Assembly (NCBI GenBank): GCA_034506175.1
Contig: JAPDQB010000019.1
Location: 44,315 to 108,314, forward strand
From: a candidate division KSB1 bacterium
GTDB taxonomy: Bacteria; Zhuqueibacterota; Zhuqueibacteria; Zhuqueibacterales; Zhuqueibacteraceae
DNA length: 64,000 nucleotides
Reading direction: 5' to 3'
This document shows, one piece after another, positions 44,732 through 54,453 of this stretch (position 1 is its first letter; each line of letters begins with the position of its first letter). The position numbers and the translations under genes were made by a program. The notes below the pieces were generated by a model that had not been told where the DNA came from, did not search any database, and worked only from the letters and a program-made list of their open reading frames with translations.

Positions 44732-44839
44732 GAGTTTTCCTTTTCAAATCAATTGGTGGAATTAATTTAATAAAAGCCTGAGAAGACGCAAGGGTTTTCT
44801 AAGCTTGCACACGGGATATTTTCGCGGAATTGGCTTTCG

Positions 44840-46057
44840 ATTATTCATGCCACGATCTTTGCCGCCTTCTTTACTCTTGCATCAATTTCATGGATTGCGT
44901 GTGACACTTTGCTGACGGAAGCTCCGGAGCCGAACGCGACGCGGGAAGAGCCTCTTAAGGGTTTAACTGCAGCGGAGCTTGCCGCCTTTGCTCGCGGCGA
45001 TGCGGCGTTTGAAGAAGAATTTATCGCCGGAACCGACCTGGGCCCGATTTTCAACAACACCGCGTGTGTGGCCTGCCATCCGGGCGATGGCTGCGCACAC
45101 CCGAGAGCCGCGTTCAAATTGTTTGGCCGAACGCAAGTCGGATTTTTCGATCCGCTCACCGATTTTGGCGGCCCGCAGTTGCAAGATCTCAGCTTGCCGG
45201 GCGTGCCGCCGGAAACGCTGCCGCCGCAAGCCAATGCGATTTCCGTGCGCGCCGCGCCGCCGGTCTTTGGCGTGGGATTGATCGAGTACATTCCGGTTGC
45301 CGATATTGTGGCGAATGAAGATCTCAACGCCAGAAACGGCGACGTCATTTCCGGGCGCGCCCATTGGGTCACAGCGCCGTCATGGGTGCCGGCCAATGTC
45401 GTTGGCGGTGGCGCCGGGCAGCAGCTTGGACGCTTTGGCCTGAAAGCCGACACCTCTTCGCTGCTTCAGCAGGTGGCGCGGGCTTATCATCAAGACATCG
45501 GCATCACCACGGAATTTCTGCCGGTAGAAAATTGGCGAACGAACGCCACGGCGCCGGCTGATCTGGTTACCGACCCTGAGTTGGTCACGGCAACGGTTCA
45601 CGAAGTCGTCTTTTATATTCGCATGTTGACGCCGCCGAAACGCGGCAACATCACGGCAGAAGTGCAGCAAGGCGAAGCGCTGTTCGCGCAGATCGGCTGC
45701 GCGAGCTGCCACATTCCCAAATTCAAAACCGGGTCAAGTCCATTTCGCGCGCTGGCGTTTAAAGAGGTGGCGTTGTATTCCAATTCACTTCTTCATGATA
45801 TGGGGCCGGAATGAGCAGATAAATATATTGACGCCACAGCGGCCGGCTCAGAATGGAAAACGCGACCGCTGTGGCGGCTTGGGCGCACGGCAGACGCGCT
45901 GGGCGGCGTGTCGTTTCATCTGCACGACGGCCGCACTTCCGATCTCAAAACCGCGATCTTGTTGCACGGCGGCGAGGCCAAAAACAGCCGCGATCAATTT
46001 GCGGCGCTCTCAGCGGCGCAAATGCAGACGGTTTTGGCTTTTCTAAACTCGCTTTAA
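44840..46057 (+). pseudogene. Di-heme c-type cytochrome/thiol oxidoreductase-like gene, broken
   Basis: The frame encodes a lipoprotein-like leader (ATIFAAFFTLASISWIACD), a first heme site CVACH, a second CASCH, and then LLHDMGPE followed in frame by TGA (45812-45814). After the stop the same frame continues with DKYIDATAAGSEWKTRPLWR to AALSAAQMQTVLAFLNSL, the expected end of the family, to a TAA at 46055-46057. No ATG, GTG or TTG precedes the leader; ATT 44840 is the nearest. Both lesions point to decay. A TTG at 44909 could only start inside the leader. Periplasmic electron transfer would be the ancestral role. Confidence 0.75.
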
Positions 46058-46089
46058 AATTTTCAGCCCACAAACTCGCAAAAATTTGT

Positions 46090-46553
46090 ATGATGCAATC
46101 GGAAGACGAGGCGATATCGCGGCGGCATTTTCTCGAACATCTCATGAAGATTGGTGCCTTGGGAATTGTCGGCTCGGGTGTGGCGGCTTGTGCCTCGGGC
46201 GGTTTGCCGTTAATGATGGGGCAGGAAGAAAATGAGCAAATCCGTATCCGATTGTCGGAAACTCCGACGTTGAATCTTCCGGATGGCGCGATTGCGCTCG
46301 CCACAACCGAGGAGGGGAATTGAATATTGTTGTCCTGAGAATTTCCGGGTACGAATTTGTTGCGTTGTCGTTGATTTGTACGCATCTCGGCTGCCGCGTC
46401 CGCAAAGCCCGCGATGGATTTGAGTGCCCGTGTCACGGCTCGAGATATGATTTGCAGGGCAAAGTCATCAATGGCCCGGCGGCAAAATCGCTGATGAGTT
46501 TTCCCGCGCGTCGGGAGGGGGAGGAGTTGGTGATCGATCTCAGAACGCGGTGA
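46090..46553 (+). pseudogene. Rieske iron-sulfur protein, frameshifted
   Basis: The first 76 codons give a Tat-like leader (ISRRHFLEHLMKIGALGIVG) and RIRLSETPTLNLPDGAIALA, ending at TGA 46321-46323. From about 46320 the next frame carries ISGYEFVALSLICTHLGC and FECPCHGSRYDLQGKV, the two Rieske ligand loops, to 46553. One missing base near 46316-46322 would restore a normal protein. It lies 33 bases after the broken cytochrome, so both were probably one electron-transfer operon. Confidence 0.8.
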
Positions 46554-46571
46554 TGTGTTCTCGGCAGCTTT

Positions 46572-47333
46572 TCACGCATCTGCTTTTTTCAAACGGGCAA
46601 GCTCTTCCCGCAACTTGACAAGTTCGGCCTCGGCAGTTTGACGGGCGGCGGCTTCGCGTTGTGCTTGGGTTTCGGCGAGTTGGCGGGCGGCGGCTTCGCG
46701 TTGTGCTTGGGCTTCGGCGAGTTGGCGGGCTGCTTGAGCTTCCTCGTGCGTCAGCAGCCATTCGCCGGTGCGCGGGTCGTAGAACCGCAGATTGTCGCCC
46801 TCCATCACCAAATCCAAACCCAGCACCTTGCTGTGCAGGCGAGACTTTTCGAGCTTCATGTGTATATATTGGCCGCCGACCAATTCGCGGCCGATCAGGC
46901 GCGGCTTCAAATAATCGCCCAGCGGATCGAACATAAAGTATTCTTTCACGCCAAGCCAGGAATAAATTTTCGGTTTTTTGATCGTATCGGTTTTTTTTGT
47001 TTTCTTGGAAGTAAATTCGATCACCAGATCCGGCGCTTTGCCTTCCTTTTCAACGGAATAAACCCTTCGGGCTTCCGTCGATATCCCGCGCACTGCAAAA
47101 ATATCGGGTGACACCCGCCGCAGCGTGCCGAGATTATCCAGAAAATAGACGAACATATTGCCGATCAGATACATTTGCGGGTCGTCGCGAAAATGCCAGC
47201 GCAAAGCATTCAGCGCTGCCACCATTTGCAGGACGTGCTTGTGGGTCTCGGCCATGGGCTTGCCATCACTTTCCGGGAGATCGTCGACCGTGTATAGGGC
47301 GGCGTGGTCAAAGGGTTCCATCGCGATTGACAT
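46572..47333 (-). CDS. Uma2-family protein with C-terminal coiled coil
   Basis: A 253-residue Uma2 (DUF820) protein. VSPDIFAVRGIS, APDLVIEFTSKKTKKTD and YSWLGVKEYFMFDP are the nuclease-fold blocks. From about 195 a tract of AEAQAQREAAARQLAE repeats forms a coiled coil of about 50 residues that ordinary family members lack in this length. It is convergent with the Rieske gene. A role in DNA processing is only inferred from the fold. Confidence 0.8.
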   Translation of the reverse strand: MSIAMEPFDHAALYTVDDLPESDGKPMAETHKHVLQMVAALNALRWHFRDDPQMYLIGNMFVYFLDNLGTLRRVSPDIFAVRGISTEARRVYSVEKEGKAPDLVIEFTSKKTKKTDTIKKPKIYSWLGVKEYFMFDPLGDYLKPRLIGRELVGGQYIHMKLEKSRLHSKVLGLDLVMEGDNLRFYDPRTGEWLLTHEEAQAARQLAEAQAQREAAARQLAETQAQREAAARQTAEAELVKLREELARLKKADA

Positions 47334-47628
47334 GGCTGTTGCCTTAAATGATCAGTTGCATCAATTGGCATTTTGAATTCTGTCAAGAACATACAAAATT
47401 TCGTTGACTGACGCAACAACAAAGTTGGAGTTATGCAACGCACGTGCCGGGTGCTGCAAGCCAATTCTTTACTTCTCGACCTTCTCCCACAAGTCCGTGA
47501 ATCTTCTTCACGTCGCCGAGCGTTTCTCGATGCCGCCAGCGGGGAACTTCCGCGGCGATTTTGCACGACGGCCCCACCTTCCTGCCTTGGTTTGGGGTGA
47601 AACCGCGTTTCCAGCTCGGCGTGAAGTT
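47334..47628. other. Gap with an unresolved open frame
   Basis: On the minus strand a frame without start codon (…CKIAAEVPRWRHRETLGDVK, then KIHGLVGEGREVKNWL) is open for about 65 codons and looks protein-like, but has no ATG, no ribosome site and no known family. It may be a gene remnant. The rest holds the upstream region of the Uma2 gene. Confidence 0.3.
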
Positions 47629-48798
47629 TTATTCCGTCCGCAACGCTTCCACGATCTTCAGCCGCGAAGCGCGCACCGCCGGCAGAAAACCGCCGACCAC
47701 GCCCATGATGATGGAAAAAATCAACGCTTGGAAAACGATGAACGGCGACAGCTTGAAACTGAACGCCAATTCCGAAAAGGTGTTCCAATTCGTCGTCGAG
47801 ATGGTGATGAATTGCAGCAGTGAGGAGAGCGCGATGCCGGCGAGGCCGCCGAGAATGGCGAGAAAAACCGACTCCACCAAAAAGGCGCCGAGCACGCTGC
47901 GCCGCCGGAACCCCAGCGCGCGCATGGTGCCGATTTCCTGCGTGCGATTCGACACCGCGGCGTACATGGTGATCATCGCGCCGATCATCGCGCCGAAGCT
48001 GAAAATAAACGTCACCACCGTGCCCAGTACGTTGATGAAGATGCTCATGAATTTTGACTGTTCATCGTAATATTGCTTTTCGCGCTTGACATCCACCACC
48101 ATGCGCTGGTCGCTTTCCAACCTTTGTTGCAACGCTTCAAAATCTTTGGGATCGCGCAGGCGCACCGTGACCGATGAAAACGCCGACCGTCGCCACGTTG
48201 CCATGATATTCTCAACGTCGCCCCAGATCTCGGAATCAAAACCGGTGCGGCCGCCGTCAAAAATGCCGACGATCTTCCAGTCCGTCCCGCCCATGCGCAA
48301 CGTGCCGTTGATGTCGCAATTTTGAAAGCGCTGTTGAATCGATTTGCCGACAATCAACTCTTGCAAACCGGTGCCAAACATGCGGCCCGCGATTAATTTC
48401 ACCTGCTGCGAGCGCAATTCCAAGCCTTCCGGCGAAACGCCGCGCACGACGACGTTGGTCGGCTCGTTGTTGCTGCGCTTGGGCAACGAGATCAACACGA
48501 CGACGTCACTGGTGACCCACGGCTTGCCCTCGCCGTTCACCGCCACCTCCGGCTGCGTTTTGATGATATTTGCCTGCTCGCGGGTCACCACGCTTTGCAC
48601 TTCCGCCTGCGAGGAACGGCGGATGATGATGGCGTTGTCGTCAACACCAGTGGCAACCAGGGTTTGGCGCAAGCCTTCGGACAACATCAGCGAGGCGACA
48701 AACACAAAAACCACCAGCGCCACGCCCAGCAACGTCAGCGTCGTCGTCAAGCGCCGCGTCCACAGATTGCGGAAGCTATAACTGAAAGGGATTTTCAT
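47629..48798 (-). CDS. MacB/FtsX-type ABC transporter permease, second
   Basis: A 389-residue permease. One N-terminal helix (LTLLGVALVVFVFVASLMLS), a large periplasmic part, then three helices with NRTQEIGTMRALGFRRRSVL and FLPAVRASRLKIVEALR, as in FtsX/MacB domains. ATG 48798 is the conserved start; the frame is open further upstream. It overlaps nothing; with the next permease and the ATPase it forms an exporter of the LolCDE/MacAB kind. Confidence 0.88.
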   Translation of the reverse strand: MKIPFSYSFRNLWTRRLTTTLTLLGVALVVFVFVASLMLSEGLRQTLVATGVDDNAIIIRRSSQAEVQSVVTREQANIIKTQPEVAVNGEGKPWVTSDVVVLISLPKRSNNEPTNVVVRGVSPEGLELRSQQVKLIAGRMFGTGLQELIVGKSIQQRFQNCDINGTLRMGGTDWKIVGIFDGGRTGFDSEIWGDVENIMATWRRSAFSSVTVRLRDPKDFEALQQRLESDQRMVVDVKREKQYYDEQSKFMSIFINVLGTVVTFIFSFGAMIGAMITMYAAVSNRTQEIGTMRALGFRRRSVLGAFLVESVFLAILGGLAGIALSSLLQFITISTTNWNTFSELAFSFKLSPFIVFQALIFSIIMGVVGGFLPAVRASRLKIVEALRTE

Positions 48799-48895
48799 GA
48801 GATGATCGAAAGTTTGGTGTAAATTTTTGTAAAGCGTTGAGCGAGAAGCGAAGAACGACAAAACTCTCTTGCGCTTCACGCTCTGCGCTCTTCGG

Positions 48896-50062
48896 CTATC
48901 CGACACGATGCAGCCCGTCGGCGATGCGCATTTGTACCGCGCGCCACGCGGGAAAAACCGCCGCAAACAGGCCGACCAAAAGCGCCGAAAGAAAAGCCAG
49001 AATGACCGTAATATTCTTCAGCTCGAAGACCGGAAAGAAATTGCCGAGATTCGAGGTGATAAAAGTGGCGAAGCCGTTGCAGACGTAAACCATCAACACC
49101 AGCCCGATGGCAAAGCCGCCCATGGCGATGAGCAGCGATTCGCCGCCGATCAAGCCAATCAAATGAAACGGGCGGAAGCCGAGGGTTTTCATCACGGCAT
49201 ATTCCGCCAAACGCTCGCGCGCCGTCATCGCCATGGTGTTGGCCAATACGAGCAGCACGATGAAAATGACGACGCCGGAAATGCTCTCCATCGCCAGCAA
49301 AATCGCGCCGGACATCGACACGAAGCTCTGCTGAAACGCACGCTCGGTCTCGGTTTTGGTTTCGGCATAGCTGTTTTTGAACATGGCATCGACGGTTTCC
49401 GAAACCACCGCCGGATTGGCGTCGTTGTCGATCAGCAACATGTACCAGCCAACGTTGTCCGCCTGGCCGGGCGAGCGTTCGCGGACGCGCTCGTTCAAAT
49501 AATCCCAATGAAACAGAAACGCGGTTTCATCCGTGTTGGGCTGCACGCCGGAGTAAATGCCGCGAATGACAAATTCCCACTCGCCGAAAAAAATCGTGCC
49601 CGTGAGCGTGACGGTTTGATCCAGCTTCCAGCCAAAGCGCTCGGCGAGCTTGCGCCCGACGATGCAGGCGTTGCGTTCCTTGAGATACGCCGCCTTCTGC
49701 TCCGGCGGCACAACGAACTCCGGATACATGTCCAAATAAGCGGCGTCAACCGCAAAATTCGCGAAGAAATTGTTGGGATCGCCGTAATAGGCGCCGAACC
49801 AGTTGGCGTAGCCAACCGATTTGACGCCGGGAACCTTCGCCAACTGCTCGCGATAGGCGAGCGGCAGCGGCTGGATGAGCGACACGGCGCTGCGCGTGAC
49901 CAAACGGTTTTGCGCCGAAGCTTCAACGCCGGCATACCAGGCGCTGATCACGGTGCGAATCAAGCCAAAGGCCAGCAGCGCGACGGCAATGCCCAGCATG
50001 GTCAACGTCGTGCGCAGCTTGTGGCGCAAAGCGTTTTTGAAAATTAATTTGAAGATTTTCAT
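48896..50062 (-). CDS. MacB/FtsX-type ABC transporter permease, first
   Basis: A 388-residue permease of the same family. LRTTLTMLGIAVALLAFGLI is the first helix; the last three helices include RERLAEYAVMKTLGFRPFHL and FPAWRAVQMRIADGLHR. It is 34 bases after the ATPase gene. The large periplasmic part between helix 1 and 2 would contact the adaptor encoded upstream. Confidence 0.88.
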   Translation of the reverse strand: MKIFKLIFKNALRHKLRTTLTMLGIAVALLAFGLIRTVISAWYAGVEASAQNRLVTRSAVSLIQPLPLAYREQLAKVPGVKSVGYANWFGAYYGDPNNFFANFAVDAAYLDMYPEFVVPPEQKAAYLKERNACIVGRKLAERFGWKLDQTVTLTGTIFFGEWEFVIRGIYSGVQPNTDETAFLFHWDYLNERVRERSPGQADNVGWYMLLIDNDANPAVVSETVDAMFKNSYAETKTETERAFQQSFVSMSGAILLAMESISGVVIFIVLLVLANTMAMTARERLAEYAVMKTLGFRPFHLIGLIGGESLLIAMGGFAIGLVLMVYVCNGFATFITSNLGNFFPVFELKNITVILAFLSALLVGLFAAVFPAWRAVQMRIADGLHRVG

Positions 50063-50096
50063 AATGAGACTTGGTTACTGATTACTGATCACTGTT

Positions 50097-50777
50097 TTAC
50101 ACCAGCTCTCCTTTATCGAGATGCCGGACCGTATGCGCCTTTTCCGCGGCGCGCTGGTCGTGGGTGACCATGACGATGGTTTTCTTGAACTCTTGATTCA
50201 AGCGCTCGAGCAGCCTCAGAATTTCCACGGCGGAGTTTTTGTCGAGGTCGCCGGTCGGTTCGTCCGCAACGATGAGGGTCGGGTCGGCCACAATGGCGCG
50301 GGCGATGGCGACGCGCTGCTGCTGGCCGCCGGAAAGCTGTTTGGGGTAATGCTTCATCCGGTCGCTGAGGCCGACGACGTTGAGCGCGATCTTCACGCGT
50401 TCGTCACGGTCTTTTTTGGAGAGCTTGGTCAGCAGCAGCGGCAATTCGACGTTCTCATACGCGGTCAACACCGGGATGAGATTATAGAACTGAAAGACGA
50501 AGCCAATGTGGCGCGCGCGCCAGTTCGCCAATTGCGATTCGGATAATTTGGTCACTTCGTCATTGGCGACGGTGATCGTGCCGTTATCCGGGCGATCGAT
50601 GCCGGCAATGAGATTGAGCAGCGTGGTCTTTCCGGAACCGGACGGCCCCATCAGCGCCAGAAATTCGCCTTCCGGCACCGCGAGGTTGATATTTTCGAGA
50701 ACGGGGATTTTGATGCTGTCGCGTCGATAGGATTTCGAGACGTTTTGCACGACGACGATGCTGTGGTTGTTAGGCAT
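50097..50777 (-). CDS. MacB/LolD-type ABC transporter ATPase
   Basis: A 226-residue ATP-binding subunit. Walker [11 protein letters not shown]-loop [10 protein letters not shown], signature [15 protein letters not shown], Walker [13 protein letters not shown] and the switch His in [11 protein letters not shown] are intact. This subgroup (LolD/MacB/FtsE) powers export or mechanotransmission. It is followed by two permease genes. Its expected adaptor is separated from it by the methyltransferase and a small gene. Confidence 0.95.
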   Translation of the reverse strand: MPNNHSIVVVQNVSKSYRRDSIKIPVLENINLAVPEGEFLALMGPSGSGKTTLLNLIAGIDRPDNGTITVANDEVTKLSESQLANWRARHIGFVFQFYNLIPVLTAYENVELPLLLTKLSKKDRDERVKIALNVVGLSDRMKHYPKQLSGGQQQRVAIARAIVADPTLIVADEPTGDLDKNSAVEILRLLERLNQEFKKTIVMVTHDQRAAEKAHTVRHLDKGELV

Positions 50778-50801
50778 GTTTCCTTTCCTGTCGAAGTTAT
50801 T

Positions 50802-51752
50802 TCAGTGGCTCATTTTTAGCAATATAAACTGGTTCTGTGACAACCTTATGTCAGGAGGATGTTGACTTATCTGCTTTTTTTGCAGAGTTGAACTTGACCA
50901 ATTTTTCCCATATTTTTCCTCTTCCTTAAAAAGAGGCAACTCCGGCTCTTTAATCCTTTCCTTCGCCATTTTCACATACTCTGGAAGAATTTCAATCCCG
51001 AGAGAATTTCGCCTTGATTTTTGAGCGGCTTCGGAAGTTGTTCCCGAACCAAGAAATGGATCGAGCACCCAATCGCCCTCTTCGGTAAAAAGCTTGATAA
51101 ACCATTCCGGCAAAGCCAACGGAAACGTTGCACTATGATTTTTATTGCTGGTTTCCGTAGCGAGATGAAGAACATTCGTCGGATACGCCATCTTCCTACC
51201 CACCCAATTGGAAATATTTTTTCCAAAGCCGCTTTTGGCCTGAGAGTTAAAACGGATCACGTCATTTTTGCCGAGATTCTTTAACCTGGTTCTCGCCCAA
51301 TCTCCCATCGGGATCATGACACTATCCTGAAACATTTTGAAATCTTTAGACTTGTTGAATTGCAGGCAACGCTCCCACGCGTCACGAAAGCGATTCGGCC
51401 ATTTGCCGGGATGGCAGTTCTTTTTGTGCCAAATAAATTCTTCCGTCCATCGCCAGCCTTGTTTTCTCAATTCAAGAATAAGCTCAATGACGTAGGTATG
51501 GCGCTCGCCGTCAACAACCCTCTCTTTGATATTCAAAATAAATGTGCCCGACGGCTTCAAGACGCGCAAGAATTGTTCGCTGCGTGGGAGAAATCAGCTC
51601 ACATATTGGTCGGGCTTGATGCCGCCGTAAGTTTTTTCTCGACTATCCGCATACGGCGGTGAGGTGACAATCAGATCAAAGAAATTGTCGGGATACTCTT
51701 TCAAGACCTCCAGACAATCTCCGCTTTTGATCAGGGTTTCGACTTCTCGCAT
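50802..51752 (-). pseudogene. DNA methyltransferase (beta-class, SPPY) with in-frame TGA
   Basis: Read from ATG 51752 the frame gives SGDCLEVLKEYPDNFFDLIV and TSPPYADSR, the catalytic motif IV of N4-cytosine/N6-adenine methyltransferases, then KPDQYVS and a TGA at codon 53 (51594-51596). The frame continues without break: FLPRSEQFLRVLKPSGTFIL, then LDPFLGSGTTSEAAQ (AdoMet motif I). Relatives have Trp at the TGA, so TGG to TGA would explain it. A TTG at 51569 could restart only after motif IV. No restriction enzyme is seen beside it. It may be inactive, or the stop may be an error. Confidence 0.8.
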
Positions 51753-51797
51753 GGGATTTTGTCTATAAATCGACTAAACTTTTGAAACGACTGCAAT

Positions 51798-52031
51798 TCA
51801 TTCATCGTCTAAAGCTTGATTTTCATCCTGAATCGGCGATACTTCAATGGCATCGTTCTGTATCATTTCAATCTCGTGAATGCGAAATTTAAATCTATCA
51901 CGATCAGACTCTTCCGAATCGTCTGAATATCCGATGTAGCATTCCGATAATCGTGCAGCATCGTCGGGAGTATTCGCTTGCATCACTACAGAAAACGAGC
52001 GAACAACGGTTACTTTATATTGTGACATCAT
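51798..52031 (-). CDS. Small acidic hypothetical protein
   Basis: 77 residues; GGAG lies six bases before ATG 52031. The N-terminal half (SQYKVTVVRSFSVVMQANTP) looks like a beta-alpha unit and the C-terminus is strongly acidic (QDENQALDDE). No family recognised. It lies 45 bases from the methyltransferase start, same direction, and may have come in with it. Confidence 0.65.
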   Translation of the reverse strand: MMSQYKVTVVRSFSVVMQANTPDDAARLSECYIGYSDDSEESDRDRFKFRIHEIEMIQNDAIEVSPIQDENQALDDE

Positions 52032-52191
52032 TTGCACTCCTTGACTTAATCTTACAACAACTCTTGTGTGCTTATTTGGAGTAGCGACGACGAGTTTCAA
52101 AAATGTTGCACCGTATTTGATTAGACTTTCCACCCCCTCGCGGCAAAGAATGTTGGGCTTCGTACATAAAGTTGCGTTTTTAAAAGTTCAG

Positions 52192-53433
52192 CTATTGGTT
52201 TGCCACCTTCACCCTCGTCCCCGTCGCCATGTTCTCCGGCGGATTGAGCACCACTTGATTGCCCTCCGCCAAGCCGCTGCGCACTTCAAGCAGGTTGCCG
52301 AGGGTGCCGGCGATTTCGACGGGCGTTTCCGTCACGCTGCCGTCGCGCACCACGAACGCAACTTTTTGATCGCCGCGCGTGACAATGGCGGCCGGCGAGA
52401 CGACGATTTTTTTGGCGCTGCGGGTGATGCTTTCAGCCGCGGCTTGAGAAAGAAATGTCACTTTGGCGCTCATCTCCGGCAGAACACGCTCATCACGTTG
52501 AACGAATTTGATTTTGGTCAACACCGTGGCTTTGGCGCGGTCCGCGGTGGGCACGATTTTGCTGACAACGCCGGGATAGCGCGTGTCTTGGTAAGCATCG
52601 AGCACAATCTCGCACGGCTGCCCGGGTTTGATGCGTTGAATGTTGGATTCCGAAACATCCGCTTCCACTTCCAGCGAGGACATGTCGGCAATCGACACCA
52701 CGGCAGCGCGAGCGCTGGTGGCGGAGCCAAACGGCGCGACGACTTCGCCGACGTCGGCATTCTTCGTGAGCACGGTGCCGTCAAACGGGGCGCGGATGTT
52801 GGTGTTTTCAACCGCAACTTCCGCGGCGCGAACCGCGGCGAGGGCGGCGCGAATCGCCGCGGAATCGGCAACAACCGCAGCAACGGCGCGTTTGTAGCGT
52901 GCTTCCGCGGCATCGAAATCAGCGCGCGGAACGAGTTGCTCGGCCACAAGTGTCTTGTAGCGCTCGTATTGAATCGTTGCTTCCTGCAAATCGGCTTGCG
53001 ATTGCGGCAAGCGCGCTCTGGCCGCTGCCAGATTGGCTCTCGCCTGCGCCAGTGCCGCCGCCACATCGCTGCTTTCCAATCTGGCAATGATCTGTCCAGC
53101 TTTGACTTGATCGCCTTCTTCAACGCCGAGATATTCTAAACGGCCGGTGCCTTTGGAGGCGACGGCAGCTTTGCGCTGCGCCACGACGTACCCACTCGCC
53201 GTCAACACCGCGTCGGCTTGGCTGGGAGAAATGGCCGTCACGGTAAACGTCTTCACCTCGACGCCGGAAGCCAGCGGGCCGCGAAAGAACAACAAGACAA
53301 TCGCTCCTGCGGCGACGATGATACTGCCAAAGAGCAGGAGATATTTGCTGATCGATGAGCCGGTGCTGGTTTCGGCATCGCGGCTGCGATCGATGCGCAA
53401 TTTGGATAAATCAGCGGCATTGGAATCTGCCAT
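52192..53433 (-). CDS. MacA/HlyD-type membrane fusion (efflux adaptor) protein
   Basis: A 413-residue periplasmic adaptor. An N-terminal anchor helix (LLLFGSIIVAAGAIVLLFF) is followed by a lipoyl half GRLEYLGVEEGDQVKAGQII, a long alpha-hairpin (ARANLAAARARLPQSQADLQ...), the second lipoyl half NTNIRAPFDGTVLTKNADVG and a beta-barrel. It bridges the ABC exporter encoded downstream to the outer membrane. Together they resemble MacAB. ATG 53433 was chosen over a start five codons earlier. It starts 11 bases after the transketolase gene. Confidence 0.92.
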   Translation of the reverse strand: MADSNAADLSKLRIDRSRDAETSTGSSISKYLLLFGSIIVAAGAIVLLFFRGPLASGVEVKTFTVTAISPSQADAVLTASGYVVAQRKAAVASKGTGRLEYLGVEEGDQVKAGQIIARLESSDVAAALAQARANLAAARARLPQSQADLQEATIQYERYKTLVAEQLVPRADFDAAEARYKRAVAAVVADSAAIRAALAAVRAAEVAVENTNIRAPFDGTVLTKNADVGEVVAPFGSATSARAAVVSIADMSSLEVEADVSESNIQRIKPGQPCEIVLDAYQDTRYPGVVSKIVPTADRAKATVLTKIKFVQRDERVLPEMSAKVTFLSQAAAESITRSAKKIVVSPAAIVTRGDQKVAFVVRDGSVTETPVEIAGTLGNLLEVRSGLAEGNQVVLNPPENMATGTRVKVANQ

Positions 53434-53444
53434 GGACAAAGCTC

Positions 53445-54380
53445 TCAACGTTTATGTTTTGCAAGAAAATTTTTCACCGTCGTTTTAATCGCTTCGGCGG
53501 TGAAACCATATTTTTGATACAACGCCTCCTGCGTGCCAGATTCGCCGAATTCGGACATGCCGATACGCTTCAGCGGCACGGGCATTTTTTCGCTCAGCAG
53601 CTCGGCCACCGCGCCGCCCAGGCCGCCGCGAATGGAGTGATCTTCGAGGGTGACAACACCGCGCGTTTTGCTCGCCCATTTCAAAATCAGCTCATCGTCG
53701 AGCGGGCGAATCGTGTGCATGTTGATTACGGCGGCCTCGATGCTTTGTTGCGCCAGCGCCTGCGCCGCCTCGAGCGCCGGTTTGACCAAACCGCCGGTCG
53801 CGAGCAGCAACACCTCGCTGCCCTCACGCAAAACGTCGCCTTTGCCGAATTGAAAACGATACGAGGCCTCATGCACGTCGTCGAGTTTGTGGCGCGTCAA
53901 TCGCAAATACGCAGGCCGGTCATGGTTGATCAAAAACTCAACGGCTTGTAATGTTTCCAATTTATCAGCCGGCTGTAAAATATCGATGTTCGGCAGCGAG
54001 CGCATGAGCGCAATATCTTCCAGCGACATTTGGCTGTAACCATCCTCGCCGATGCCGATGCCGGCATGGGTGCCGACCATCCGCACGTTGGCGTTGGTGT
54101 AAGCCACCGATAGCCGGATTTGCTCGAAGCGCCCGGCGAGGAAGCAGGCGAAGCTGCAAATGAACGGAATCTTTCCGGCAAGAGCCAGGCCGGCACCGAT
54201 ACCCACCATGTTGCCCTCGGCAATGCCGATGTCGAAATGGCGATCGGGAAATTTTTTGGCGAAAGCCAGCGTCATCGTGGATTTGGCCAGATCGGCATCG
54301 ATGACGACGAGATTCGAATATTTCTCGCCCAAAGCCGCGAGGGCTTCCCCAAAAGCCGCGCGAGTTGCAGTAGAGCCCAT
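53445..54380 (-). CDS. Transketolase, C-terminal section
   Basis: A 311-residue protein comprising the pyrimidine-binding and C-terminal domains of transketolase. LVVIDADLAKSTMTLAFAKK, FDIGIAEGNMVGIGAGLA with the catalytic Glu, THAGIGIGEDGYSQM and VTLEDHSIRGGLGGAVAE are present. ATG 54380 has AAGGA upstream. It forms a heterodimer-type enzyme with the N-terminal half encoded just before it, moving two-carbon units in the pentose phosphate pathway. Confidence 0.93.
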   Translation of the reverse strand: MGSTATRAAFGEALAALGEKYSNLVVIDADLAKSTMTLAFAKKFPDRHFDIGIAEGNMVGIGAGLALAGKIPFICSFACFLAGRFEQIRLSVAYTNANVRMVGTHAGIGIGEDGYSQMSLEDIALMRSLPNIDILQPADKLETLQAVEFLINHDRPAYLRLTRHKLDDVHEASYRFQFGKGDVLREGSEVLLLATGGLVKPALEAAQALAQQSIEAAVINMHTIRPLDDELILKWASKTRGVVTLEDHSIRGGLGGAVAELLSEKMPVPLKRIGMSEFGESGTQEALYQKYGFTAEAIKTTVKNFLAKHKR

Positions 54381-54453
54381 GTTGATGGTTCCTTGTGGCT
54401 GGTTGTTCGTTGCTGGTCGCTGGTTTCTGAGCACTTGTTGTAGCGACCGGCAG

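Noticed and set aside
45812..51596. UGA read as Trp or selenocysteine (alternative genetic code)
   Set aside because: Many intact genes in the window end in TGA and use TGG for Trp. The cytochrome site is not a Cys/Sec position, and the MTase site fits a simple TGG to TGA change.
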